This document shows positions 1 through 11,500 of a stretch of 64,000 bases of DNA, piece by piece. A program made the translations under genes and the position numbers. Numbering within the stretch: the first letter of the stretch is position 1; every line of letters starts with the position of its first letter. Under the pieces are notes generated by a model. That model was not told where the DNA came from and did not search any database. It saw only the letters and a list, made by a program, of their open reading frames with translations. Source of the DNA: Melastoma dodecandrum (Eukaryota; Streptophyta; Magnoliopsida; Myrtales; Melastomataceae); the NCBI GenBank assembly GCA_029817715.1, contig JARUPY010000538.1, positions 10,135,376-10,199,375 of the forward strand, read 5' to 3'.

Positions 1-3000
1 TTTCGTTGCTCAATGAGGAACCCCGCGCACATACTTACGCAAAGTTGTGCAATCCCGCATGCTCCGAACCTTGGGTGCTGTCCGAACTTGCATTTTCCGA
101 AGCCTAAATGATCCCTAAATGCTTCCTAAACCTATTCAAAATTGGGAGTTCTACATTTAACATTCGGGGTCCCTTTCGTGTGCACCAATGAGGGAACCCC
201 GCGCAAACAACATAACGCAACGTTGTGCATCCCGCATGATCCGAACCTTGGTGCTTCCGCAACTTTGCATTTTTTCCGAATGCCCCCCTAAATGATCCCC
301 AAATTGCTTCTATAAAACTATTCACAAAATCTGGAGTTCTTCATTTGACATTCGGGTCCCTATCGTTGCTACAATGAAGGAACCCGCGCACAACTTTACG
401 CAAGGTTGTGCATTCCCGCATGCTCCGAACCTTGGGGCTTTCCCGAAACTTGCATTTTACCGAAGCCTAAATGAATCCCTAAATTGCTTCCTAAACTATT
501 CAAAATTGGCGTTCTACATGTGACATTCGGGTCCCTTTCGTTGCACAATGAGGAACCCCGCGCACATACTTACGCAACGTTGTGCCATCCCGCATGCTCC
601 GAACCTTGTTGCTATCCGAACTTGCATTTTTCCGAAGCCTAAATGAGTCCCCAAATGCATCATATAACTATTCAAAATTGGAGTTTCTACATTGTGAACA
701 TTCGGGTCCCTTTCGTTGCACAATGAGGAACCCACGCGCCACAACTTAACGCAACGTTTGTGCATTCCCGCATGCTCCGAACCTTGTTGCTTACGAACAA
801 TTGCATTTTTCCGAAGCCTAAATGATCCCCAAATGGACTTCTTAAACTATTTATACAATTGGAGTTTCTACTCATGTGACATTCGGGTCACCTTTTCGTT
901 GGCACAATGAGTGAAAACCCCCGCGCACAACTTACGATAACGTTGTGGCTATCCCGCATGCTCCCCCCCACTCCCACACCCGAAACCTTGGTGCTTCCGA
1001 ACTTGCCTTTCCGAAGCCTAAATGATCCCCAAATTGCTTCCAAAACTAATTCCCAAAATTGCGAGTTCTACATGTGGGACATTCGGGGTCCCTTTTTTTT
1101 CGTTGCACAATGAGGGAACCCCGATCGCACAATTTACGCAACGTTGTGCATCCCGCATGCTCCGAACCTTGTTGCTTCCGAAGCTTGCATTTTCCGAAGC
1201 CTAAATGATCCCCAAATGCTTCCTAATACAATTCAAAATTGGAGTTCTACATTTGTCCATATCGGGTCCCTTTCGTTGCAACAATGAGGAACCCCGCGCA
1301 AACCTTACGCTAGGTTATGCATCCCGCATGATCCGAACCTTGGTGGCTTCCGAACTTGCATTTTTCGAAGCCTAAATGATCCCCAAATGCTTCCTAAAAC
1401 TTATTCAACATTGGCGTTCTACATGTGACATTCGGGTCCCTTTCGTTGGCACAATGAGGAACGCCCGCGCTCTACTTACGCAACGTGTTGTGCATCCCGC
1501 AATGCTCCGCAACCTTGGTGCTTCCCGAAACTTGCATTTTCCGAAGCCTAAATGATCCCCAAACCATTCCTAAACTATATCAAAATTGGCAGTTCACTAC
1601 ATGTGACGTTCGAGTCCCTTTCGTTGCACAATGAGGAACCCCGCGCACAACTTACGCAACGTTGTGCATCCCGCATGCTCCGAACCTTGGTTGACTTCCG
1701 AACTTTGGCATTTTTCCGAGGCCTAAATGATCCCCAAATGCTTCGTAAAACGATTTAAAATTGGGAGTTATGACATGTGACATTCGGTCCCTTTCGGTTG
1801 CACAATGAGGAACCACCGGACGCACAACTTACGCAAAGTTGTGCATCCCGCATGCTCCGAAACCTTTTTGCTTCCGAACTTGACATTTTACGAAGCCTAA
1901 ATGATCCCCAAATGCTTCGTAAACTATTTAAAAATTGGAGTTTCTACATGTGACCATTCGGGTCCCCTTTAGTTGCACAATGAGGAACCCCGCGCACAAC
2001 TTTACGCAACGTTGTGCATCCAGCATGCTCCGAACCTTGTTGCTTCCGAACTTGCATTTATTCCGATAGCCTAAATGATTCCCCAAATGCTTTCTTAAAC
2101 TATTTCTAAAATTGGAGTTCTACATGTGACATTCGGGTCCCTTTCGTTTCATTTTTTTTTTTATCAAAATGAGGAACCCCTGCGCACAACGACGCAACGT
2201 TGTAGCATTCCCGCATGAATACGAACCTTGTTGTTTACGACACCATGCATTTTCCGAAGGCTAAATGATTCAGAATATGCTTTTTAACTATTTAAAATTG
2301 GTGTTCTACCATGTGACATTCGGGTTCCCTTTAGTTGGCACAATGTAGCGAAAAAACCCCGCGCACAACTTACGCAGCGTTGTGCATCCCGCATGCCTCG
2401 ATACTTGTTGCTTACGAACTTGCATTTTCCGATGCCTAAATGATCCACCAAATGCTTCCGTAAACTATTTAAATTGTAGTTTTACATGTGTCATTCGAGT
2501 TCCGTTTCGTTGCACATTGTGGAACCCCGCGCTACAACTTACGCAACGTTGTGCATCCCGCTTGCTCCGAACCCTTGTTGCTTACGAACTTGCATTTTCC
2601 GAAGCCTAAATGATCCACAAATGCTTCTTAAACTATTTAAAATTGGAGTTCTACATGTGACATTGGGGTTCACTTTCGTTGCACAATGAGGAACCCCGCG
2701 ACACCAGTTACGCAAAGTTGTGCATCCCGGACCCATTTTTGCGTTTTCCAGAACCTTGGTGCTTCCGAACTTGCATTTTCCGACAGCCTAAATGATCCCC
2801 AAATGCTTCTCTTAATCCTATTTTCAAAATTGGAGTTCTACCATGTGTCATTCGGGTCCCTTTAGTGTGCACAATGGAGAAAAACCCCGCGCTACAACTT
2901 ACGCAACGTTGTGTCATCCCGCATGCTCCGAACCTTGTTGCTTACCGAATATTGACATTTTCCGAAAGCCTAAATGATCCCCAAATGCTTCCTAAAATAT

Positions 3001-5620
3001 TCAAGAAATTGGAGTTCTACATGTGAACAATTCGGGTCCCTTTACGTTTGCTCAATGAGGAACCCCGAGCACAACTTACGCAAAGTTGTGCATTCTCCGC
3101 ATGCTCCGAACCTTGGTGCTTCCAGAACTTGCATTTTCCGAAGCCTAAATGATCCCCAATTGCTTCCTAAACAATTCAAAATTGGAGCTTCTACTTTTGA
3201 CATTCGGGTCCCTTTTCGTTGCACAATGAGGAAACCCCGCGCACAACTTACGCAAGGTTATGCACTTCCCGCATGCTCCGAACCTTGGTGTTTCCGAACT
3301 TGCATTTTTCGAAGCCTAAATGATCCCCAATTCCTTCCTAAACTATTCAAAATTGGAGTTATACATGTGACGTTCGGGTCCCTTTAGTTGCATCAATGTG
3401 GAACCGCGCGCACTACTTACGCAACGTTGTGCATCCCGCATGCTCCGAACCTTGTTGCATTCCGCGAACTTGCATTTTCCGAAGCCTCAACATGCATCCC
3501 CAAATGCTTCTTAAAATATTTAAATTGGAGTTCTACATGTGACGTTCGGGGTCCCTTTCGTTGCACAATGAGGAACCCCGCGCACAACTTACGCAACGTT
3601 GTGCATCCCGCATGCTCCGAACCTTGTTGCTTCCGAACATGCATTTTCCGAAGCCTAAATGATCCCCAAATGCTTCGTAAACTATTTAAAATTGGAGTTC
3701 CACATGTGACATTCGAGGTCCTCTTTCGTTGCACAATGAGGATACCCGCGCACAAAATTACGCAGCGTTGTGCATCCCGCATGCTCCGAACCTTGGTGCT
3801 TCCGTAACTTTGCATTTTCCGACAGGCCTAAATGATCCCCAAATGCTTCGTAAACTATTAAAAATTGGAGTTATACATGTGACATTAGGGTCCCTTTCGT
3901 TTGCACAATGAGGAACCCGCGCGCACAAACTTACGCAACGTTGTGCATCCCGCATGTGCTCCGATCCGTGGTGAGTACGAACTTGCATTTTCCGAAGCCT
4001 AAAATGATCCCCAAATGCTTCTTAAACTATTTAAAATTGGAGTTATACATGTGACATTAGGGTCCCTTTCGTGCCACAATGAGGAAACCCGCGCACAAAC
4101 TTACGCAACGTTGTGCATCCGCATGACATGCTCCGATCCTTGTTGCAGCCGGAACTTGCATTTTCCCGAAGCATAAATGATCCCCAAATGCTTCTTTAAA
4201 CTATTTAAAATTGGAGTTCTACATGGTGACATTCGGGGTCCCTTTCGTTGGCACAATGAGGAACCCCGGAGCACAACTTACGCAACGTTGTGCATTCCGC
4301 ATGCTCCGAACCTTGTTGTTTCCGAACTTGCATTTTCCGAAGCCTAAATGATCCAGAAAATGGCTTCCTTAACTATTCTTAAAATTGGGTGTTCTACATT
4401 TGGAACATTCGGGGCCCTTTAGTTGCACAATGAGGAACCCCGCGCACAACTTACGCAGAGCTTGTGCATCACCCGCATGCATCCGAACCTTGTTGCTTCC
4501 GAACTTGCATTTTCCAAAGCCTTAAATGATCCCCAAATGATTCGTAAACTATTTCAAATTGTAGTTTTACATGTGACATTCGAGTCCCTTTCGTTTGCGA
4601 CATTGGAGGAACTCCGGGCTCAACTTAAGGCAACGTTGTGCATCCCGCATGCTCCGTACCTTGTTGCTTATCGATCGTTGCTTTTTACGAAGCCTATAAA
4701 TGAGATCCCCTAATGCTTCATTAAACTATTTAAAAATTGGAGTTCTTCATTGGTCTTTCGGGTACCATTTTCGTTGCACTATGAGGAACCCCGCGCACAA
4801 CTTACTGCAACGTTGTGCACTCCCGCATGCTCCGAACCTTGTTGCTTCCGATCTTGCATTTTCCGAAGCCAAAAATGATCCCCAAATGCTTCTTAAACTA
4901 TTTCAAATTGGAGTTCTACATGTGACATTCGGGTCCCTTTCGTTGCACATAATGAGGAACCCCGCGCCACAAACATTTCGCTACGTTGTGCATCCCGCAT
5001 GCTCCGAACCTTGTTGCTTCACGACACTTGTCATTTTCCGTAGCCTAAATGATCCCCAAATGCTTTCAAACTATTCAAAATTGGAGTTCTTACATGTGAC
5101 ATTCAGGGTCCCTTTCGTTGCACAATGAGGAACCCGCGCACACAAACTTACGCCAACGTTGTGCATCTACCGCATGCTCCGAACCTTGGTGCTTCCGAAC
5201 TTGTCATTTTCCGAAGCCTAAATGATCCCCAAATGCTTCCTAAACAATTCAAAAATTGGAGTTCTACATTTGGACTTTCGGGTCCCTTTCCGTTGCACAA
5301 TGAGGAACCCCGCGCACATCTTACGCAAGATTATGCATCCCGCTATGCTCCGAACCTTGGTGTTTCCGTAACTTGCATTTTTCGTAAGCCTAAATGATCC
5401 CAAAATGCTCTTCTAAACTATTCAAAATTGGAGTTATATCAGGTGACGTTCGAGTCCCTTTCGTTGCACAATGAGGAACCGCGAGCTCAACTTACGCAAC
5501 GTTGTTGCATCCCGCATGCTCGAAACCTTGTTGCTTCAAGAAACTTGCATTTTCCGAAGCCTAAATGATCCCCAAATGCTTCTTAATACTATTCAACTTT
5601 GGAGTTCTACATTTGACATT
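1..5620. repeat. Left block: diverged satellite subfamily, insertion-rich
   Basis: About 32 monomers with a mean spacing near 176 bp, against 166.3 bp in clean sequence. The excess comes from scattered one- to few-base insertions and stretched homopolymers, such as eleven T at 2152-2162. Beneath the noise a real subfamily is visible. Most units read ACATGTGAC where the rest of the array has ACATTTGAC. Many read GCAACGTTGTGC instead of GCAAGGTTGTGC, CTTGTTGCTTCCGAAC instead of CTTGGTGCTTCCGAAC, and CTTCTTAAACTATTTAAAATT or CTTCGTAAAC in the first part of the unit. The box-containing segment CCCGCATGCTCCGAACC is mostly kept. Noise falls away gradually from about 3 kb and ends near 5.6 kb. No genes are seen. 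Confidence 0.9.
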
Positions 5621-5986
5621 CGGGTCCCTTTCGTTGCACAATGAGAAACCCCGCGTAGAACTTACGCAAGGTTGTGCACCCCGCATGCTCCGAACCTTGG
5701 TGCTTCCGAACTTGCATTTTCCGAAGCCTAAATGATCCCCAAATGCTTCCCAAACTATTCAAAATTGGAGTTCTACATTTGACATTCGGGTCCCTTTCGT
5801 TGCACAATGAGGAACCCCGCGCACAACTTACGCAAGGCTGTGCATCCCGCATGCTCCGAACCTTGGTGCTTCCGAACTTGCATTTTCCGAAGCCTAAATG
5901 ATCCCCAAATGCTTCCCAAACTATTCAAAATTGGAGTTCTACATTTGACATTCGGGTCCCTTTCGTTGCACAATGAGGAACCCCGC

Positions 5987-6009
5987 GCACAACTTACGCA
6001 AGGTTGTGC
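5987..6009. repeat. Inverted repeat within the monomer (7-bp arms, 9-nt spacer)
   Basis: GCACAAC at 5987-5993 pairs with GTTGTGC at 6003-6009 around the spacer TTACGCAAG. In RNA a G-U and a T-A pair could extend the stem to nine, leaving the loop ACGCA. A second upstream copy, TGCACAA at 5967-5973, can also pair with TTGTGCA at 6004-6010, so two alternative stems compete for the same right arm. The element is repeated in nearly all monomers and ends one base before the box-like motif. Short dyads are common in centromeric satellites. No function is shown here. Confidence 0.75.
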
Positions 6010-6010
6010 A

Positions 6011-6027
6011 TCCCGCATGCTCCGAAC
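6011..6027 (-). promoter_or_regulatory. CENP-B-box-like motif (present in most monomers)
   Basis: The minus strand reads GTTCGGAGCATGCGGGA. The known CENP-B recognition core is NTTCGNNNNANNCGGGN. Here TTCG, the central A and CGGG all match, nine of nine fixed positions. The motif recurs once per monomer in most of the array. The general core is known from mammalian alpha and minor satellites, where the CENP-B protein binds it. I cannot tell whether this organism has such a protein. By chance a 166-bp monomer would contain it on either strand with probability about 0.0013 under equal base use, so chance is unlikely but not excluded. The central GCATGC is also an SphI site. Confidence 0.6.
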
Positions 6028-6059
6028 CTTGGTGCTTCCGAACTTGCATTTTCCGAAGC
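6011..6059 (-). repeat. Three degenerate 15-16 bp sub-repeats ending in the box
   Basis: On the minus strand this segment splits into TTCGGAAAATGCAAG, TTCGGAAGCACCAAGG and TTCGGAGCATGCGGGA. All three start TTCGGA. The first and third also share ATGC and a final G at matching places. Only the third unit is a full CENP-B box; the first keeps TTCG, the central A and the next C but has AAG for GGG. On the plus strand the copies are seen as CCGAAC at 6022, CCGAAC at 6038 and CCGAAG at 6053. This looks like a small internal duplication inside the monomer. Confidence 0.6.
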
Positions 6060-6225
6060 CTAAATGATCCCCAAATGCTTCCCAAACTATTCAAAATTGG
6101 AGTTCTACATTTGACATTCGGGTCCCTTTCGTTTGCACAAGGAGGAAGCCCGCGCACAACTTACGCAAGGTTGTGCATCCCGCATGCTCCGAACCTTGGT
6201 GCTTCCGAACTTGCATTTTCCGAAG
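6059..6225 (+). repeat. Type-B monomer, 167 bp
   Basis: This unit differs from type A by an extra T and a T-to-G change at the junction, giving CGTTTGCACAAGGAGG. It also carries a private GGAAGCCC for GGAACCCC. Type B is scattered in the 5.6-15.7 kb block, regular in the 19.5-30 kb block and dominant in the right block. Confidence 0.93.
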
Positions 6226-7555
6226 CCTAAATGATCCCCAAATGCTTCCCAAACTATTCAAAATTGGAGTTCTACATTTGACATTCGGGTCCCTTTCGTT
6301 TGCACAATGAGGAACCCCGCGCACAACTTACGCAAGGTTGTGCATCCCGCATGCTCCGAACCTTTGTGCTTCCGAACTTGCATTTTCCGAAGCCTAAATG
6401 ATCCCCAAATGCTTCCCAAACTATTCAAAATTGGAGTTCTACATTTGACATTCGGGTCCCTTTCGTTGCACAATGAGGAACCCCGCGCACAACTTACGCA
6501 AGGTTGTGCATCCCGCATGCTCCGAACCTTGGTGCTTCCGAACTTGCATTTTCCGAAGCCTAAATGATCCCCAAATGCTTCCCAAACTATTCAAAATTGG
6601 AGTTCTACATTTGACATTCGGGTCCCTTTCGTTGCACAATGAGGAACCCCGCGCACAACTTACGCAAGGGTGTGCATCCCGCATGCTCCGAACCTTGGTG
6701 CTTCCGAACTTGCATTTTCCGAAGCCTAAATGATCCCCAAATGCTTCCCAAATTATTCTAAATTGCAGTTCTACATTTGACATTCGGGTCCCTTTCGTTG
6801 CACAAGGAGGAACCCCGCGCACAACTTATGCAAGGTTATGCAGCCCGCATGCTCCGAACCTTGGTGCTTCCGAACATGCATTTTCCGAAGCCTAAATGAT
6901 CCCCAAATGCTTCCCAAACTATTCAAAATTGGAGTTCTACATTTGACATTCGGGTCCCTTTCGTTTGCACAATGAGGAACCCCGCGCACAACTTACGCAA
7001 GGTTGTGCATCCCGCATGCTCCGAACCTTCGTGCTTCCGAACTTGCATTTTCCGAAGGCTAAATGATCCACAAATGTTTCCCAAACTATTCAAAATTGGA
7101 GTTCTACATTTGACATTCGGGTCCCTTTCGTTGCACAATGAGGAACCCCGCGCACAACTTACGCAAGGTTGTGCATCGCGCATGCTCCGAACCTTGGTGC
7201 TTCCGAACTTGCATTTTCCGAAGCCTAAATGATCCCCAAATGCTTCCCAAACTATTCAAAATTGGAGTTCTACATTTGACATTCGGGTCCCTTTCGTTGC
7301 ACAATGAGGAACCCCGCGCACAACTTACGCAAGGTTGTGCATCCCGCATGCTCCGAACCTTGGTGCTTCCGAACTTGCATTTTCCGAAGCCTAAATGATC
7401 CCCAAATGCTACCCAAACTATTCAAAATTGGAGTTCTACATTTGACATTCGGGTCTCTTTCGTTGCACAATGAGGAACCCCGCGCACAACTTACGCAAGG
7501 TTGTGCATCCCGCATGCTCCGAACCTTGGTGCTTCCGAACTTGCATTTTCCGAAG

Positions 7556-8553
7556 CCTAAATGATCCCCAAATGCTTCCCAAACTATTCAAAATTGGAGT
7601 TCTACATTTGACATTCGGGTCCCTTTCGTTTGCACAAGGAGGAACCCCGCGCACAACTTATGCAAGGTTGTGCATCCCGCATGCTCCGAACCTTGGTGCT
7701 TCCGAACTTGCATTTTCCGAAGCCTAAATGATCCCCAAATGCTTCCCAAACTATTCAAAATTGGAGTTCTACATTTGACATTCGGGTCCCTTTCGTTGCA
7801 CAATGAGGAACCCCGCGCACAACTTACGCAAGGTTGTGCATCCCGCATGCTCCGAACCTTGGTGCTTCCGAACTTGCATTTTCCGAAGCCTAAATGATCC
7901 CCAAATGCTTCCCAACCTATTCAGAATTGGAGTTCTATATTTGACATTCGGGTCCCTTTCGTTGCACAATGAGGAACCCCGCGGACAACTTACGCAAGGT
8001 TGTGCATCCCGCATGCTCCGAACCTTGGTGCTTCCGAACTTGCATTTTCCGAAGCCTAAATGATCCCCAAATGCTTCCCAAACTATTCAAAATTGGAGTT
8101 CTACATTTGACATTCGGGTCCCTTTCGTTGCACAATGAGGAACCCCGCGCACAACTTACGCAACGTTGTGCATCCCGCATGCTCCGAAACTTGGTGCTTC
8201 CGAACTTGCATTTTCCGAAGCCTAAATGATCCCCAAATGCTTCCCAAACTATTCAAAATTGGAGTTCTACATTTGACATTCGGGTCCCTTTCGTTGCACA
8301 ATGAGGAACCCCGCGCACAACTTACGCAAGGTTGTGCATCCCGCATGCTCCGAACCTTGGTGCTTCCGAACTTGCATTTTCCGAAGCCTAAATGATCCCC
8401 AAATGCTTCCCAAACTATTCAAAATTGGAGTTCTACATTTGACATTCGGGTCCCTTTCGTTTGCACAAGGAGGAACCCCGCGCACAACTTATGCAAGGTT
8501 GTGCATCCCGCATGCTCCGTACCTTGGTGCTTCCGAACTTGCATTTTCCGAAG
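7556..8553 (+). repeat. Five-monomer segment bounded by matching B units
   Basis: The B monomer starting at 7556 and the B monomer starting at 8387 lie 831 bp apart (four 166 and one 167). Both carry the otherwise uncommon TTATGCAAGG in place of TTACGCAAGG. Four type-A units lie between them. The shared private variant suggests that the two B units are copies made by a five-monomer duplication. Confidence 0.6.
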
Positions 8554-11500
8554 CCTAAATGATCCCCAAATGCTTCCCAAACTATTCAAAATTGGAGTTC
8601 TACATTTGACATTCGGGTCCCTTTCGTTGCACAATGAGGAACCCCGCGCACAACTTACGCAAGGTTGTGCATCCCGCATGCTCCGAACCTTGGTGCTTCC
8701 GAACTTGCATTTTCCGAAGCCTAAATGATCCCCAAATGCTTCCCAAACTATTCAAAATTGGAGTTCTACATTTGACATTCGGGTCCCTTTCGTTGCACAA
8801 TGAGGAACCCCGCGCACAACTTACGCAAGGCTGTGCATCCCGCATGCTCCGAACCTTGGTGCTTCCGAACTTGCATTTTCCGAAGCCTAAATGATCTCCA
8901 AATGCTTCCCAAACTATTCAAAATTGGAGTTCTACATTTGACATTCGGGTCCCTTTCGTTGCACAATGAGGAACCCCGCGCACAACTTACGCAAGGTTGT
9001 GCATCCCGCATGCTCCGAACCTTGGTGCTTCCGAACTTGCATTTTCCGAAGCCTAAATGATCCCCAAATGCTTCCCAAACTATTCAAAATTGGAGTTCTA
9101 CATTTGACATTCGGGTCCCTTTCGTTTGCACAAGGAGGAACCCCGCGCACAACTTACGCAAGGTTGTGCATCCCGCATGCTCCGAACCTTGTTGCTTCCG
9201 AACTTGCATTTTCCGAAGCCTAAATGATCCCCAAATGCTTCCCAAACTATTCAAAATTGGAGTTCTACATTTGACATTCGGGTCCCTTTCGTTGCACAAT
9301 GAGGAACCCCGCGCACAACTTAGGCAAGGTTGTGCATCCCGCATGCTCCGAACCTTGGTGCTTCCGAACTTGCATTTTCCGAAGCCTAAATGATCCCCAA
9401 ATGCTTCCCAAACTATTCAAAATTGGAGTTCTACATTTGACATTCGGGTCCCTTTCGTTGCACAATGAGGAACCCCGCGCACAACTTACGCAAGGTTGTG
9501 CATCCCGCATGCTCCGAACCTTGGTGCTTCCGAACTTGCATTTTCCGAAGCCTAAATGATCCCCAAATGCTTCCCAAACTATTCAAAATTGGAGTTCTAC
9601 GTTTGACATTCGGGTCCCTTTCGTTGCAAAATGAGGAATCCCGCGCACAACTTACGCAAGGTTGTGCGTCCCGCATGCTCCGAACCTTGGTGCTTCCGAA
9701 CTTGCATTTTCCGAAGCCTAAATGATCCCCAAATGCTTCCCAAACTATTCAAAATTGGAGTTCTACATTTGACATTCGGGTCCCTTTCGTTTGCACAATG
9801 TGGAACCCCGCGCACAACTTACGCAAGGTTGTGCATCCCGCATGCTCCGAACCTTGGTGCTTCCGAACTTGCATTTTCCGAAGCCTAAATGATCCCCAAA
9901 TGCTTCCCAAACTATTCAAAATTGGAGTTCTACATTTGACATTCGGGTCCCTTTCGTTGCACAATGAGGAACCCCGCGCACAACTTACGCAAGGTTGTGC
10001 ATCCCGCATGCTCCGAACCTTGGTGCTTCCGAACTTGCATTTTCCGAAGCCTAAATGATCCCCAAATGCTTCCCAAACTATTCAAAATTGGTGTTCTACA
10101 TTTGACATTCGGGGCCCTTTCGTTGCACAATGAGGAACCCCGCGCACAACTTACGCAAGGTTGTGCATCCCGCATGCTCCGAACCTTGGTGCTTCCGAAC
10201 TTGCATTTTCCGAAGCCTAAATGATCCCCAAATGCTTCCCAAACTATTCAAAATTTGAGTTCTACATTTGACATTCGGGTCCCTTTCGTTGCACAATGAG
10301 GAACCCCGCGCACAACTTACGCAAGGTTGTGCATCCCGCATGCTCCGAACCTTGGTGCTTCCGAACTTGCATTTTCCGAAGCCTAAATGATCCCCAAATG
10401 CTTCCCAAACTATTCAAAATTGGAGTTCTACATTTGACATTCGGGTCCCTTTCGTTGCACAATGAGGAACCCCGCGCACAACTTACGCAAGGTTGTGCAT
10501 CCCGCATGCTCCGAACCTTGGTGCTTCCGAACTTGCATTTTCCGACGCCTAAATGATCTCTAAATGCTTCCCAAACTATTCAAAATTGGAGTTCTACATT
10601 TGACATTCGGGTCCCTTTCGTTTGCACAAGGAGGAACCCCGCGCACAACTTACGCAAGGTTGTGCATCCCGCATGCTTCGAACCTTGGTGCTTCCGAACT
10701 TGCATTTTCCGAAGCCTAAATGATCTCCCAATGCTTCCCAAACCATTCAAAATTGGAGTTCTACATTTGACATTCGGGTCCCTTTCGTTGCACAATGAGG
10801 AACCCCGCGCACAACTTACGCAAGGTTGTGCATCCCGCATGCTCCGAACCTTGGTGCTTCCGAACTTGCATTTTCCGAAGCCTAAATGATCCCCAAATGC
10901 TTCCCAAACTATTCAAAATTGGAGTTCTACATTTGACATTCGGGTCCCTTTCGTTGCACAATGAGGAACCCCGCGCACAACTTACGCAAGGTTGTGCATC
11001 CCGCATGCTCCGAACCTTGGTGCTTCCGAACTTGCATTTTCCGAAGCCTAAATGATCCCCAAATGCTTCCCAAACTATTCAAAATGGGAGTTCTACATTT
11101 GACATTCGGGTCCCTTTCGTTGCACAATGAGGAACCCCGCGCACAACTTACGCAAGGTTGTGCATCCCGCATGCTCCGAACCTTGGTGCTTCCGAACTTG
11201 CATTTTCCGAAGCCTAAATGATCCCCAAATGCTTCCCAAACTATTCAAAATTGGAGTTCTACATTTGACATTCGGGTCCCTTTCGTTGCAAAATGAGGAA
11301 CCCCGCGCACAACTTACGCAAGGTTGTGCATCCCGCATGCTCCGAACCTTGGTGCTTCCGAACTTGCATTTTCCGAAGCCTAAATGATCCCCAAATGGTT
11401 CCCAAACTATTCAAAATTGGAGTTCTACATTTGACATTCGGGTCCCTTTCGTTGCACAATGAGGAACCCCGCGCACAACTTACGCAAGGTTGTGCATCCC

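Larger units (their letters stand above)
5893..6058 (+). repeat. Reference type-A monomer, 166 bp
   Basis: A clean example of the commonest unit, with phase set at CCTAAATGATCC. In order it holds an AT-rich first half with short A runs (CCCAAATG, CCCAAAC, CAAAATTGG), the junction CGTTGCACAATGAGG, the GC-rich CCCCGCGCAC, the inverted repeat at 5987-6009, the box-like 17-mer at 6011-6027, and three CCGAA sub-repeats at 6022, 6038 and 6053. It has nine CpG dinucleotides. It contains one GCATGC (SphI) site at 6015-6020 and one GCGC (HhaI) site at 5985-5988, so both enzymes should give a 166-bp ladder. Confidence 0.95.

Noticed and set aside
2140..2175. T run at 2152-2162 as a poly-A tail or retroelement insertion scar
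   Set aside because: The satellite continues in phase on both sides, there is no target-site duplication or element body, and similar stretched homopolymers are common in the noisy blocks.
5961..5979. A plus-strand CENP-B-box start at TTTCGTTGCACAATGAG
   Set aside because: It shares TTTCGTTG with the human box and has the central A, but the required CGGG is replaced by ATGA. Only the minus-strand 17-mer at 6011-6027 fits the core.
6121..6160. AAGGAGG in type-B monomers as a bacterial ribosome binding site
   Set aside because: It is part of the satellite junction, recurs every unit or two, and is not followed by a credible gene.
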